Shown one piece after another: positions 17,422 to 26,153 of a stretch of 64,000 nt of DNA (position 1 is the stretch's first letter; each line of letters begins with the position of its first letter). Source of the stretch: Chloroflexus aggregans DSM 9485 (GTDB lineage Bacteria; Chloroflexota; Chloroflexia; Chloroflexales; Chloroflexaceae); NCBI RefSeq assembly GCF_000021945.1, contig NC_011831.1, positions 3,237,353-3,301,352 of the forward strand. Direction: 5' to 3'. Made by a program: the position numbers and the translations under genes. The notes beneath the pieces were generated by a model, which was not told the DNA's origin, did not search any database, and worked only from the letters and a program-made list of their open reading frames with translations.

Positions 17422-18450
17422 ATGAGCACGTCGCAAGTGTTTCTTGATCGGTTCTATCACCGGATTGTCCGTAATATCGCGCTGGGCACTCTCATCATTG
17501 CTGCTGTTGCCATACTATTAACGCTGATCGTGTATGTCCTTACAACAAATCTCGTTATCGGTCTGGTTGTTGTTATTGCTCTGGTTACCGGTCTTGGTTG
17601 TCTGGCGACGTTATGGTTATTAACCCACGAACGCCCCCTCTGGCAAGCTATTCTTCCCTTTAGTTTGGCTGTTATCGGCAATGAGTTGGTCATTGCTACT
17701 TGGCTACCCGAATTGCGGCTGGCCGTTGCTCCGTTTCTCGCCGTTGTTATCTTGTTGGCCGGATTAAATCGACAGCGTGCGTTTACGATTGGGGTGATGA
17801 TCACATGCGTGCTCTTGATTGTGGCGATTGTCATCCTTGGGCCAACAACCGAACAACAATCGATTCCACTCGAGTTACTGCGCTTTTTGCAGGCGAGTAG
17901 TCTTGCGGCCCTGATGATTGCAATTTGGGCCTTTCTCGATCAGATTATTGTTGCCCAGATCCAAGCGCTCGATCTTGCCGACCAACGTGCGGCTGAAGCT
18001 GAGGCTGCCCGACAGGTTGCTGAAACGGCTCGGTATGAGATTGCGCAGCGGGCGGAAGAACAGCAGCGTCTGCTTGAGTTGGTCGCTGCCCTCGAGTTGC
18101 CGGTGCTCAAGATTGACGATCAGGTACTGTTGGCTCCGCTCGTCGGTAATCTCGATAGCCGACGGGCGGAACAGTTGCGCCGTCGGATCCTCGATCTGGT
18201 CGCCGAGCAACGTGCTCATACCGTCATTATCGATATTACCGGCATTACCATCATTGATACCGCCGTTGCTAAGGCGCTGATCGATACGGCTGCTGCTATT
18301 CGCTTGCTGGGTGCGCGCACCATTATCAGCGGCATTCGTCCGGCTGTGGCCCAGACGCTCGTTCATCTCAATAGTGGTTTGACCGATATTACCACTGCTC
18401 CTAACCCCCAAATGGCACTCATGTTGAGTCGTCGCTTTGCTACCGTGTAA
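17422..18450 (+). CDS. Membrane STAS-domain protein (RsbR-like)
   Basis: The 342-aa protein has an N-terminal membrane domain of about five to six helices (residues ~15-180), a coiled-coil linker (LADQRAAEAEAARQVAETA) and a C-terminal STAS domain (~225-335). The STAS domain reads LLAPLVGNLDSRRAEQLRRRIL, IIDITGITIIDTAVAKALI and GIRPAVAQTLVHL. It resembles a stressosome sensor tethered to the membrane. The ATG at 17422 is preferred over 17416 because AGGAG then has proper spacing. The next gene, 74 bp on, has the same design, so they form a pair. Confidence 0.82.
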   Translation: MSTSQVFLDRFYHRIVRNIALGTLIIAAVAILLTLIVYVLTTNLVIGLVVVIALVTGLGCLATLWLLTHERPLWQAILPFSLAVIGNELVIATWLPELRLAVAPFLAVVILLAGLNRQRAFTIGVMITCVLLIVAIVILGPTTEQQSIPLELLRFLQASSLAALMIAIWAFLDQIIVAQIQALDLADQRAAEAEAARQVAETARYEIAQRAEEQQRLLELVAALELPVLKIDDQVLLAPLVGNLDSRRAEQLRRRILDLVAEQRAHTVIIDITGITIIDTAVAKALIDTAAAIRLLGARTIISGIRPAVAQTLVHLNSGLTDITTAPNPQMALMLSRRFATV

Positions 18451-18524
18451 TCCTATTGTGTCACTCGATCCGCTTGCTGCGCCAGGGTCACTCCTATATC
18501 GCAACCATTTGGGAGGTCAAACTG

Positions 18525-19604
18525 ATGATACGACATCTTGCTTCCCTCATCGCAGTGCAGGCTCGGACGCCTGATGAAGAACGTCGTGGGCGTATTCTTG
18601 TGACTCTGTCGTTGGGCGTGGTTGCGATTTTGTTGACAATCGGGATCGTACTGACACTCTTCCAGCCAACCCTCAGTCGTTTTATCAATCTTGGTTTGGC
18701 TACTTTGGTCTTTGCCACCGCTGCATGGCTCGGCCGCAAGGGGTTTGTCACCGCCGGCTCATACGTTCTGATTGTGGTGAGCGGTATCGGTGCGCTTAGC
18801 GGGATGTTTCTCAATCCTAACTCGCCCTTTAATATCTTCTACTTGCCGCTCAGCGTCTTGCTCGCCAGCGTCCTTCTGAGACCACATCAGATCTGGGTTG
18901 TGCTTGGTTTGGCACTCGCGGCTCTTGGTGGTGTTGTCATCAGCTTGCCATCGAGCCAACGCGCCATGATTGCGCTTGATCTGGCGGCGGCCCATGTAAC
19001 CGTCTTGTTGACCGTCAGTGCGCTGATTACGTTCATCGGCGCGCGTAGTTTGGCGACAGCCCTCGACGAGGCGCGTGGGCTGCGTCAGCAAGCTGAAGAG
19101 GCTAATCGCCGGTTGGCCGAACTGAATGCCGACCTCGAACGGCGGGTGGCCGAGCGTACCGCTGCCTTAGAACAATTGACTGTCGAGCAGCAGGCGACGA
19201 TGGCTCAGTTGCAAGCAGCGCTCGCCGCCCAACAACGACTTAACCAGCAGATTATCAATCTATCGGCGCCGATGATCCCGATTAACGATGAGACCTTAGT
19301 GACACCGATCATCGGTCAGCTCGATCAAACGCGGATCCAACAGTTGCTGCAAGCCGCCCTCACCACTATTGAGCAGACGAATGCTCGCGTGTTGGTGATC
19401 GATGTGACCGGAGTCGCGATCATCGACTCCCACGCTGCCGCCGGTTTGCTTCAGGTTGCGCAAGCAGCACGTTTGATGGGAGCGGTGACGGTTTTGGCCG
19501 GCATTCGCCCTGAAGTCGCCCAGACGCTTGTGAGCCTTGGTGCCGATCTCTCCGCGATTCGTACTGCCGCGACGTTGCAAGCAGCGTTAGCAATGCGTTC
19601 GTAG
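18525..19604 (+). CDS. Second membrane STAS-domain protein (RsbR-like)
   Basis: The 359-aa protein has six hydrophobic segments in residues ~25-185, a long coiled coil (~190-240, RRVAERTAALEQL) and a STAS domain at ~245-355 (VTPIIGQLDQTRIQQLLQ, VIDVTGVAIIDSHAAAGLL, GIRPEVAQTLVSL). At the usual phospho-Thr position (VDT in relatives) this one has Ser (IIDS). GGGAGGT eight bases before ATG 18525 fixes the start, although the frame opens at 18456. It is in tandem with the preceding gene and probably arose by duplication, with the membrane parts diverging strongly. Confidence 0.82.
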   Translation: MIRHLASLIAVQARTPDEERRGRILVTLSLGVVAILLTIGIVLTLFQPTLSRFINLGLATLVFATAAWLGRKGFVTAGSYVLIVVSGIGALSGMFLNPNSPFNIFYLPLSVLLASVLLRPHQIWVVLGLALAALGGVVISLPSSQRAMIALDLAAAHVTVLLTVSALITFIGARSLATALDEARGLRQQAEEANRRLAELNADLERRVAERTAALEQLTVEQQATMAQLQAALAAQQRLNQQIINLSAPMIPINDETLVTPIIGQLDQTRIQQLLQAALTTIEQTNARVLVIDVTGVAIIDSHAAAGLLQVAQAARLMGAVTVLAGIRPEVAQTLVSLGADLSAIRTAATLQAALAMRS

Positions 19605-19647
19605 AACGTTAACCGGCGATGTACGTTGGCATACATAAGGGAGTGAT

Positions 19648-21189
19648 ATGCGTAATCTGAGCTTGCAGGTAGTACCGGTAACAGAGGGATTGCAGTTCGT
19701 TGCCGGACCCGATGGAAAGCGTAGCTCGACTCAATCCAATCGGGCGATTATCGGGGCAGCGTTGAGTAGAATTGATCCACAGACGGTGATGGCTCTTAAC
19801 CAAGAACCCAACTGGCGCCGTAACTATCCGCGGTATTTTCGCGCCTTAACGGCGGCGGCCATTACCGATCCAACGCAGGCCTTGACTATTGCTACCGATG
19901 GGATCACTGCGGCCTGGCAGCAGGTCGAGTGGGTGCGTGATGGTATGGCGATGCCGTTGATCGAGGCGATGCGGCATCCACGTCCGGCAACCATCTTTAC
20001 GGCAACGTTGCGCGGGAGAGGGTCCGATACCATTGCCCCTTTTACCATCCCCTATCGCGGTCAGTGGCTTCATGGTGCAGCTCTGCACGCACAGATTGCC
20101 CATTGGGAAGGCACCGGGATTATCGAACCTGGCTGCGCTCAGGCATTGCGCGAGGTGATGGAACACCCAGAATGGCTCGATCTCTCCGATCGCGTACTGG
20201 TCTTGCTCGGCGCCGGTTCCGAAGCCGGGCCGTTGGCGTCGTTGGCGCGGTGGCGTGCCAACATTATTGCAGTCGATGTTCACGATCCACCTCGCTGGCA
20301 ACGGATCGTCGAGTTGGTTTCAGCCGGTAATGCGAAGCTGTTTGTACCGGTTTCGCAACCGGTTTCTGCCGATGCTCCACCTGAACAGTGGCTGCCGGTG
20401 GCCGGGGTAGATCTGCTAACCCACGCACCGGAAGTTGCTGCGTGGTTGCTGTCGTTTATGCAGCCACTCGATATTGCGACGCTTGCCTACCTCGACGGTG
20501 AGCGCCATGTACGTGTCGTTTTAGCGATGGATGTGATCGTCGCGACGGTGAGAGCTGCCCATCCCGATACAACCCTCATGACCATGGCTACCCCAACCGA
20601 TGTCTTTGCCGTACCGGAAGCTACCGCGCTGGCAGCGATGGCCAATGCTGCTGCGGCCCGTCCACTTGGCAAGCTACCTGCCACGATCCTACGTGTCCTG
20701 AGTGCCGGTCGGCTGTTACAGCCGCATATCCGTGACCTGATCACCAGTACCAATGGCAAACGGTACGGGATTGTTGATTGTCTCTTTCTTGAACAAGGTC
20801 CCAACTACGCCCTCGCTAAGCGGATTCAGCAGTGGCGTGCCATCATCGCGCGGGCGAGCGGGCAGCGGGTTTCGATCAATGTCGCCCCTTCCACGATGAC
20901 ACGCTCGGTGATCAAGAATCCTGCGCTGAGAGCCGGTTACAATGGCGCACACCTCTTCGGCGTCGAGATTTTCGCTCCTGAAACGACCGGTGCGTTGATG
21001 GCAGCGTTGTGGGTTCACGATCTGCGCTGTCGCAACTGTTTTGCCGATCCCGATGTGGCAATCGATCATCCGCTCGAGTTACTGTGTGCGCAGGCAAACC
21101 ATGGCGGCCTGTGGCGCAACGGTTTCTTACCGCGTACTGCGCTCCCGCTGGCAGCGTTGGGTGGCTTCATCCGACCGGCAAAATCTTGA
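19648..21189 (+). CDS. Conserved protein of unknown function with Rossmann-like core
   Basis: The 513-aa soluble protein has no family I can name. Near residue 185 a beta-strand and glycine turn (VLVLLGAGSEAGPLASL) followed by ANIIAVDVHDP look like a nucleotide- or SAM-binding Rossmann fold ending in an acidic residue. The C-terminal part holds RCRNCFADPDVAIDHPLELL. The N-terminal region has DGKRSSTQSNRAII and WRRNYPRYFRAL. No membrane segment or signal is present. Its stop overlaps the -35 box of the tRNA promoter. Codon use looks like that of its neighbours. Confidence 0.7.
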   Translation: MRNLSLQVVPVTEGLQFVAGPDGKRSSTQSNRAIIGAALSRIDPQTVMALNQEPNWRRNYPRYFRALTAAAITDPTQALTIATDGITAAWQQVEWVRDGMAMPLIEAMRHPRPATIFTATLRGRGSDTIAPFTIPYRGQWLHGAALHAQIAHWEGTGIIEPGCAQALREVMEHPEWLDLSDRVLVLLGAGSEAGPLASLARWRANIIAVDVHDPPRWQRIVELVSAGNAKLFVPVSQPVSADAPPEQWLPVAGVDLLTHAPEVAAWLLSFMQPLDIATLAYLDGERHVRVVLAMDVIVATVRAAHPDTTLMTMATPTDVFAVPEATALAAMANAAAARPLGKLPATILRVLSAGRLLQPHIRDLITSTNGKRYGIVDCLFLEQGPNYALAKRIQQWRAIIARASGQRVSINVAPSTMTRSVIKNPALRAGYNGAHLFGVEIFAPETTGALMAALWVHDLRCRNCFADPDVAIDHPLELLCAQANHGGLWRNGFLPRTALPLAALGGFIRPAKS

Positions 21190-21214
21190 CTAATCGCCGG
21201 TTCAGTGGTACACT
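21186..21214 (+). promoter_or_regulatory. tRNA promoter overlapping the preceding stop codon
   Basis: TTGACT (21186-21191), a 17-bp spacer and TGG-TACACT (-10 at 21209-21214) form a strong promoter. Transcription would start about 4 bp before the tRNA. Confidence 0.7.
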
Positions 21215-21224
21215 GTGAAGCCGT

Positions 21225-21299
21225 GCCGGGGTAGCTCAGCGGTAGAGCAAACGGCTCATAATCGTTAGGTCGCGGGTTCGAATCCCGCCTCCGGCACCA
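21225..21299 (+). tRNA. tRNA with CAU anticodon (Met elongator or Ile2)
   Basis: A full cloverleaf is visible. Acceptor GCCGGGG pairs with CTCCGGC, D stem is GCTC/GAGC, anticodon stem AACGG/TCGTT holds loop CTCATAA, T arm is GCGGG-TTCGAAT-CCCGC, discriminator is A, and CCA is encoded. A G1-C72 pair and lack of the GGG/CCC anticodon stem exclude the initiator. The CAU could be read as Met, or as Ile AUA if C34 becomes lysidine. The next gene, tilS, makes exactly that change, and the anticodon arm resembles bacterial tRNA-Ile2, so Ile2 is a real possibility. Confidence 0.92.
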
Positions 21300-21301
21300 A
21301 C

Positions 21302-21326
21302 AGCCGGTGAGCAACGCTCACCGGCT
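21302..21326 (+). terminator. Intrinsic terminator after the tRNA
   Basis: AGCCGGTGAGC pairs perfectly over 11 bp with GCTCACCGGCT around AAC, followed by TTGTGTT, starting 3 bp after the tRNA CCA. Confidence 0.75.
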
Positions 21327-21358
21327 TTGTGTTCCTTGATCCCACGATGAGGATGGCG

Positions 21359-22783
21359 ATGCTCAACCAACTACGCCAGTTTTTACTCGCTGAAGGGGTC
21401 GGGAAGGCTACTGCTCGCTTGCTGGTCGCTGTCTCTGGGGGTAGCGATTCTCTTGCACTGCTGCATATGCTCGCTGCCCTATACGCAGAGGGTGGTCCTG
21501 TTCCGATTGTGGCCCATCTCGATCATGGCCTGCGTGGGGCCGAATCGGCGGCAGATGCGGCGTTTGTTACTTCGCTCGCGGCTGAATGGGGCTTGCGCGC
21601 GGTTATTGAGCAGGCGCACTTACCACCCGGTACGACTTCGGCCACTGCGCGGATTGTTCGCTATACCTTCCTTGCTCGAACTGCCATCGCCGAGGGTGTT
21701 GATGCGGTCCTGGTTGCGCATCAGGCCGATGATCAAGCAGAGACGGTGCTGATGCATCTTCTGCGCGGCGCCGGGCCGGTTGGATTACGCGGGATGCGTG
21801 AGCGGGTTGTGTGGTCGGAATGGGCTGCGCCGGCGATTGCTGCCGGTGTAGTACCCTCCTCCGGGCCGCCACTACTCCGTCCATTGCTGACGATTCGCCG
21901 CACGACGCTGGCCGACTACTGTAAGATGCACGCCCTGACCCCACGCGACGATCCGACCAACCGTAATCTCCACTATCTGCGTGCTCGCATCCGTCATCAG
22001 CTTCTGCCACAACTTGCTACCGAAAACCCACAAATCTACGCTGCGCTGAACCGCACCGCTCGTATTTGTGCCGAAGATTACGATTACATCCAGCAGATGC
22101 TTGCAGTGCAGTGGCCGAAGCTGATCGCCGAACGGCGGCGTGGACTCATCGCCTTCGATCGCGCCGCACTGCGGGTGCTGCATCCGGCATTGCAGCGCTA
22201 TGCCCTTCGACGTGCCGTCGCCGAACTTGGCGCAGAAGAACCGAGCTTGGCCCAGATCGACGCTGCCCTGCAAATGCTCAAAGGGCAGGCCGGTCGACAG
22301 ATGCGGCTGACGCCCCAACTCGTTCTCACCTGCGATCAACTGACGGTGACTGTTGCCTTACCTGATGCTGAACCGCCGGTAGCGCCTCAAGTCTATGAAC
22401 CGGTGTCGTTGCCGACAAGCGGCAAGGTTTCTCTGCCCAACGGGTGGTATTGCGTGGTGCAGGTCGATCCGCCAACAACGCCGGACCGTTGGTGGTTACC
22501 ACTCGCCCATCCGCCTACCGGTCCGCTCACCCTTCGTTCGCGTCGGCCCGGCGACCGGATGCGTCCGGCAGGCGCCCCCGGTAGTCGTCGGTTGCAGGAT
22601 ATCTTCGTTGACCTCCACCTACCGCGCGTATTGCGCGATCATTGGCCGGTGTTGGTAGATGCGACCGATCGGATCTTGTGGTTAGTCGGGCTGCGGGTCG
22701 CTACCGGTGTTGCCGCAGCCGACCCGAATCAGGCTACAATGTGGATCGGCATGGTTGGCCCCGTCGTAACGAAACAGGAGTAA
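21359..22783 (+). CDS. tilS: tRNA(Ile)-lysidine synthase
   Basis: The enzyme converts C34 of tRNA-Ile(CAU) to lysidine so it reads AUA. The N-terminal PP-loop ATPase domain shows [25 protein letters not shown] and [21 protein letters not shown], all diagnostic of TilS. The C-terminal substrate-binding domain (about 390-474) has [32 protein letters not shown]. Three in-frame ATG codons lie at 21347, 21353 and 21359. I use 21359 because GAGG lies six bases upstream. It is followed after 2 bp by hpt, a common bacterial tilS-hpt-ftsH order. Confidence 0.95.
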   Translation: MLNQLRQFLLAEGVGKATARLLVAVSGGSDSLALLHMLAALYAEGGPVPIVAHLDHGLRGAESAADAAFVTSLAAEWGLRAVIEQAHLPPGTTSATARIVRYTFLARTAIAEGVDAVLVAHQADDQAETVLMHLLRGAGPVGLRGMRERVVWSEWAAPAIAAGVVPSSGPPLLRPLLTIRRTTLADYCKMHALTPRDDPTNRNLHYLRARIRHQLLPQLATENPQIYAALNRTARICAEDYDYIQQMLAVQWPKLIAERRRGLIAFDRAALRVLHPALQRYALRRAVAELGAEEPSLAQIDAALQMLKGQAGRQMRLTPQLVLTCDQLTVTVALPDAEPPVAPQVYEPVSLPTSGKVSLPNGWYCVVQVDPPTTPDRWWLPLAHPPTGPLTLRSRRPGDRMRPAGAPGSRRLQDIFVDLHLPRVLRDHWPVLVDATDRILWLVGLRVATGVAAADPNQATMWIGMVGPVVTKQE

Positions 22784-22785
22784 GT

Positions 22786-23328
22786 ATGCACCAAGATATT
22801 GACTACATCTTAATTAGCGAAGAGCAGATCAAACAGCGCGTTGCCGAACTTGGTGCCGCTATCACCAACGACTATCGTGCAATCGGTGATCTGTTGCTGG
22901 TTGGGGTCCTGAAGGGATGCGCGATGTTTATGGTCGATCTCGCACGGGCCATCGATCTCCCACTTGCGATTGATTTTATCGCCGTCGCCAGTTATGGGGC
23001 TAGCACCGAGTCATCAGGGGTGGTGCGTCTGATGAAAGATCTCGACACCGACATCTCGAACCGCCATGTGCTGATCGTCGAGGATATTATCGATAGTGGC
23101 TTGACCCTCGCGTACCTGCGTGCCCAATTGTTGCGCCGCAACCCGGCCAGTTTACGCATCTGCACCCTGCTCAACAAACCCGAACGTCGTACTGCTGACG
23201 TGCCGGTTGATTATGTCGGTTTTGACATTCCCAATGCCTTCGTGGTCGGCTATGGCCTCGACTATGCCGAGCGCTACCGCAATCTCCCGTTTATCGGTGT
23301 CCTCCGCCCCGAAGTCTATCTTTCGTGA
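22786..23328 (+). CDS. hpt: Hypoxanthine phosphoribosyltransferase
   Basis: The 180-aa purine-salvage enzyme transfers phosphoribosyl from PRPP to hypoxanthine or guanine. The PRPP loop reads [30 protein letters not shown] forms the pyrophosphate loop and [21 protein letters not shown] is the C-terminal signature. The length is typical. AGGAG precedes the ATG, which lies 2 bp after the tilS stop, so the two are co-translated. Confidence 0.96.
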   Translation: MHQDIDYILISEEQIKQRVAELGAAITNDYRAIGDLLLVGVLKGCAMFMVDLARAIDLPLAIDFIAVASYGASTESSGVVRLMKDLDTDISNRHVLIVEDIIDSGLTLAYLRAQLLRRNPASLRICTLLNKPERRTADVPVDYVGFDIPNAFVVGYGLDYAERYRNLPFIGVLRPEVYLS

Positions 23329-23332
23329 GTGG

Positions 23333-23348
23333 TGTGATCTAGATCACA
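23333..23348. promoter_or_regulatory. Perfect CRP-type operator palindrome
   Basis: TGTGATCTAGATCACA is a perfect 16-bp palindrome and matches the classic TGTGA-N6-TCACA consensus of CRP-family regulators. It is centred about 65 bp before the predicted ftsH transcription start, a class I activator position. A second half site (TGTGATC) follows at about 23356. Confidence 0.55.
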
Positions 23349-23369
23349 TTTTGACTGTGATCTGTTCCC

Positions 23370-23399
23370 TTGCCTCTGCCGATCGGCTGATGCTATAAT
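23370..23399 (+). promoter_or_regulatory. ftsH promoter
   Basis: TTGCCT (23370-23375) and TATAAT (23394-23399) are separated by 18 bp in the 215-bp gap between hpt and ftsH. The predicted leader is about 135 nt long. Confidence 0.55.
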
Positions 23400-23543
23400 T
23401 TCAATACGGTAAGCATGCCTATGTGCATGCTGCCCTTTTGTAATCGGAGCCTCCTTGATAGTCGGGGCACTGTTCCTCTGCATCGGTTGATTTCGTTATC
23501 ACCAAGATGCAATCGTGAGGCAACCCCTCTAGAAAGAAGATGT

Positions 23544-25514
23544 ATGGGTGATAACCGTTGGTTGAAAAATAGTTTTGTCTATCTGATCATTCTGGTCGCG
23601 GCTCTTGCGCTCTTTTTTCAATATCTAGGTCCAGGGGCCAGCCAGACGGAGGAGAAAGGCATCGCCGATGTGATCGCCGATGCCCAAGCCGGCTTAGTGC
23701 GCGAGATTCAGGCGCAAGCCGGTGATGAGCAGATTATCGTTACCTACAATGACGGCAAGAAATATCGCTCCCGGCTTGAGTCGGCCGATAGCGTGATGCG
23801 GTTGTTGGCCGATTACGGCGTGCCGTTGCGCAACGAACAAGGGCAGCGCACCATTAACGTTATTGTGCAGCCGGCGCCGGCGTGGGGCGGTTTGCTGAGC
23901 ATCTTTACGATCCTCTTGCCAACCCTGTTACTGATCGGCTTTTTTGTCTTCTTTATGCGCCAAGCGCAAGGAAGCAACAATCAGGCGATGTCGTTCGGTA
24001 AAAGCCGCGCACGCATGTTCGCCGGCGATAAGCCGACAATTACGTTTGCCGATGTTGCCGGTCAGGAAGAGGCGAAGCAAGACTTGGCCGAGATCGTTGA
24101 GTTTCTCAAGTTCCCGGATAAGTTCGCCGCTCTTGGTGCCCGTATTCCTCGCGGTGTGCTGATGGTCGGCCCGCCCGGTACCGGTAAAACACTGCTCTCG
24201 CGCGCCGTTGCCGGTGAGGCCGGTGTGCCTTTCTTCAGCATCTCCGGCTCCGAGTTTGTCGAGATGTTTGTCGGTGTCGGTGCCTCCCGCGTCCGCGATT
24301 TGTTCGATCAGGCCAAGCGTAATGCGCCGTGTATCGTCTTCATCGATGAGATCGATGCTGTTGGTCGTCAGCGTGGTGCCGGTCTCGGTGGGTCGCACGA
24401 CGAACGTGAGCAGACGCTCAACCAGATTCTGGTTGAGATGGATGGGTTCGATACCAATACCAACGTGATCGTGATCGCCGCCACGAACCGACCTGATGTG
24501 CTCGATCCGGCGCTCGTTCGCCCCGGCCGCTTTGACCGCCAAGTAGTGCTCGATGCGCCCGATGTGCGTGGGCGGATCGAGATTCTGAAGGTTCACGTTA
24601 AGGGTAAGCCACTGGCCGAGGATGTGAATCTGGAGATTCTCGCCCGCCAGACCCCCGGTTTCTCCGGTGCTGATCTAATGAATGTGGTGAATGAAGCGGC
24701 AATTCTGGCGGCACGTCGCTCGAAGCGCAAGATTAGCATGGCCGAGTTTCAAGATGCGGTCGAGCGGGTGGCTATCGGTGGTCCTGAGCGTCGCTCGCGG
24801 GTGATGACCGATCGCCAGAAGCTGGTGGTGGCGTACCACGAGGCTGGCCACGCAATTGTCGGTGCCGCTTTGCCCAAGGCCGACAAGGTGCAAAAAGTGA
24901 CGATTATCCCGCGTGGGCAGGCAGGTGGCTATACGCTCTTCTTGCCTGACGAGGATAGCCTCAATTTGCGCACTGTTTCGCAATTTAAAGCGCGACTGGC
25001 CGTTTCATTGGGCGGACGAGTTGCTGAAGAGATTGTTTTCGGTAACGAAGAGGTGACGACCGGTGCCTCCGGTGATCTGGTTCAGGTAACCCGTATCGCT
25101 CGTGCGATGGTGACTCGCTACGGTATGAGCCAGCGTCTCGGCCCAATCGTCTTTGGTGAGAAGGAAGAGCTGATCTTCCTTGGTCGCGAGATTAGCGAGC
25201 AGCGCAACTATGGTGATGAGGTTGCCCGCCAAATCGATGAAGAAGTGCATGCAATCGTGAGCGAAGCCTACGAAACGGCGCAGCAGATCCTGCTCCAGAA
25301 CCGGGCAGTACTCGATGATATGGCGAATGCCTTGATTGAGTACGAGACGCTTGACGGTGAGCAGCTCGAAGAGTTGATCCGGCGGGTGAAGCCGCTGACC
25401 CTCGATTTTAGCAAGAGTGGTAGCACGACGCCAAATGGTCGCACCGAGGATCGACCGGCACAGCCGGACGCTCCGCAGATGGGTTTGGGCGGTCCAAGCC
25501 CGTTGCCGGCGTAA
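23544..25514 (+). CDS. ftsH: ATP-dependent zinc metalloprotease FtsH
   Basis: The 656-aa membrane protease degrades misfolded and regulatory proteins. Two N-terminal helices (about 10-30 and 120-140) flank the external domain. The AAA domain has [16 protein letters not shown] (Walker A), [15 protein letters not shown] (Walker B) and the second region of homology [18 protein letters not shown]. The zinc site HEAGH follows near residue 430. The ATG at 23544 gives the usual [13 protein letters not shown] start. The reading frame upstream to 23415 is not protein-like. No adaptor gene is adjacent. Confidence 0.97.
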   Translation: MGDNRWLKNSFVYLIILVAALALFFQYLGPGASQTEEKGIADVIADAQAGLVREIQAQAGDEQIIVTYNDGKKYRSRLESADSVMRLLADYGVPLRNEQGQRTINVIVQPAPAWGGLLSIFTILLPTLLLIGFFVFFMRQAQGSNNQAMSFGKSRARMFAGDKPTITFADVAGQEEAKQDLAEIVEFLKFPDKFAALGARIPRGVLMVGPPGTGKTLLSRAVAGEAGVPFFSISGSEFVEMFVGVGASRVRDLFDQAKRNAPCIVFIDEIDAVGRQRGAGLGGSHDEREQTLNQILVEMDGFDTNTNVIVIAATNRPDVLDPALVRPGRFDRQVVLDAPDVRGRIEILKVHVKGKPLAEDVNLEILARQTPGFSGADLMNVVNEAAILAARRSKRKISMAEFQDAVERVAIGGPERRSRVMTDRQKLVVAYHEAGHAIVGAALPKADKVQKVTIIPRGQAGGYTLFLPDEDSLNLRTVSQFKARLAVSLGGRVAEEIVFGNEEVTTGASGDLVQVTRIARAMVTRYGMSQRLGPIVFGEKEELIFLGREISEQRNYGDEVARQIDEEVHAIVSEAYETAQQILLQNRAVLDDMANALIEYETLDGEQLEELIRRVKPLTLDFSKSGSTTPNGRTEDRPAQPDAPQMGLGGPSPLPA

Positions 25515-25536
25515 TGTGCATTGCTATCGTTGGTAA

Positions 25537-25558
25537 GGGCGGGGATCAAACCCCGCCC
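25537..25558. terminator. Terminator hairpin after ftsH
   Basis: GGGCGGGG pairs with CCCCGCCC around ATCAAA, followed by CTTCTGT. It lies between the convergent ftsH and the lipoprotein gene. Confidence 0.7.
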
Positions 25559-25586
25559 CTTCTGTATTGGAATGAATGTACGCTCG

Positions 25587-26132
25587 TTAGCCCGCCTCGG
25601 TTAAATACCAGCGTCCATCGACCCGAATGACCGGCAACCCACTCGCTTCACGTCCGATCAGTTGGAGCAAGGCACCACTGCGTTCAAGGACCACATTACC
25701 GTCGTTATCGCGCCAACGCACGGTCATAATTGCATTGACGACGTCGACCAATGCCGTACTCTCCCTTATTTGCAACACGCGCGTGCGGTCGTAGGTGATG
25801 ACTACTTCGGCCCGGACCCCACGTGCCGGCTGAGTGTTTGCACGTGCAAATCCATCGAGCATTTCCTGCATAACGAGGCGCTGATCGGCGCGCTCGCCGG
25901 GCGCAAAATAGCTTGCCAGCCGATTGGCCCACACGTTTCGTGCCGTCGCCTCGCTGAGCAATGGATCGGTAAGCGCCGCATTTACGTCTTCGAGAAAGCT
26001 CTCGACGACAGCTTCCGGCGTTACACCGCCCAAACCAGTATCTTCCTCCAAAGCTGCGGCTCCACATCCGACCAGTAGCCAGAGGAGGACTGACCATATG
26101 ATGAAAAGATAATGAAACGTTTTCATACGCAT
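25587..26132 (-). CDS. Small lipoprotein of unknown function
   Basis: The 181-aa product has a lipoprotein signal (LFIIWSVLLWLLVGC, Cys near residue 23) and an NTF2/Tim44-like look in the mature part: EAVVESFLEDVNAAL at the start, a central helix bundle, and beta strands ending DGRWYLTEAG. This layout is common in secreted proteins of unknown role. It lies 21 bp downstream of the large PP2C-like membrane protein, and the two probably form an operon. The signal-bearing start at 26132 lacks a clear ribosome-binding site. Confidence 0.7.
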   Translation of the reverse strand: MRMKTFHYLFIIWSVLLWLLVGCGAAALEEDTGLGGVTPEAVVESFLEDVNAALTDPLLSEATARNVWANRLASYFAPGERADQRLVMQEMLDGFARANTQPARGVRAEVVITYDRTRVLQIRESTALVDVVNAIMTVRWRDNDGNVVLERSGALLQLIGREASGLPVIRVDGRWYLTEAG

Positions 26133-26153
26133 CGGTCGGCGTTCGTATCGAGT

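Noticed and set aside
17875-18504. 209-codon minus-strand ORF
   Set aside because: It is antisense to the first membrane STAS gene, and the Asn/Gln/Ser-rich composition is typical of a shadow.
21066-21314. Minus-strand ORF with RRRDSNPRPNDYEP
   Set aside because: This is the well-known false ORF antisense to a tRNA gene. It covers the tRNA at 21225 exactly.
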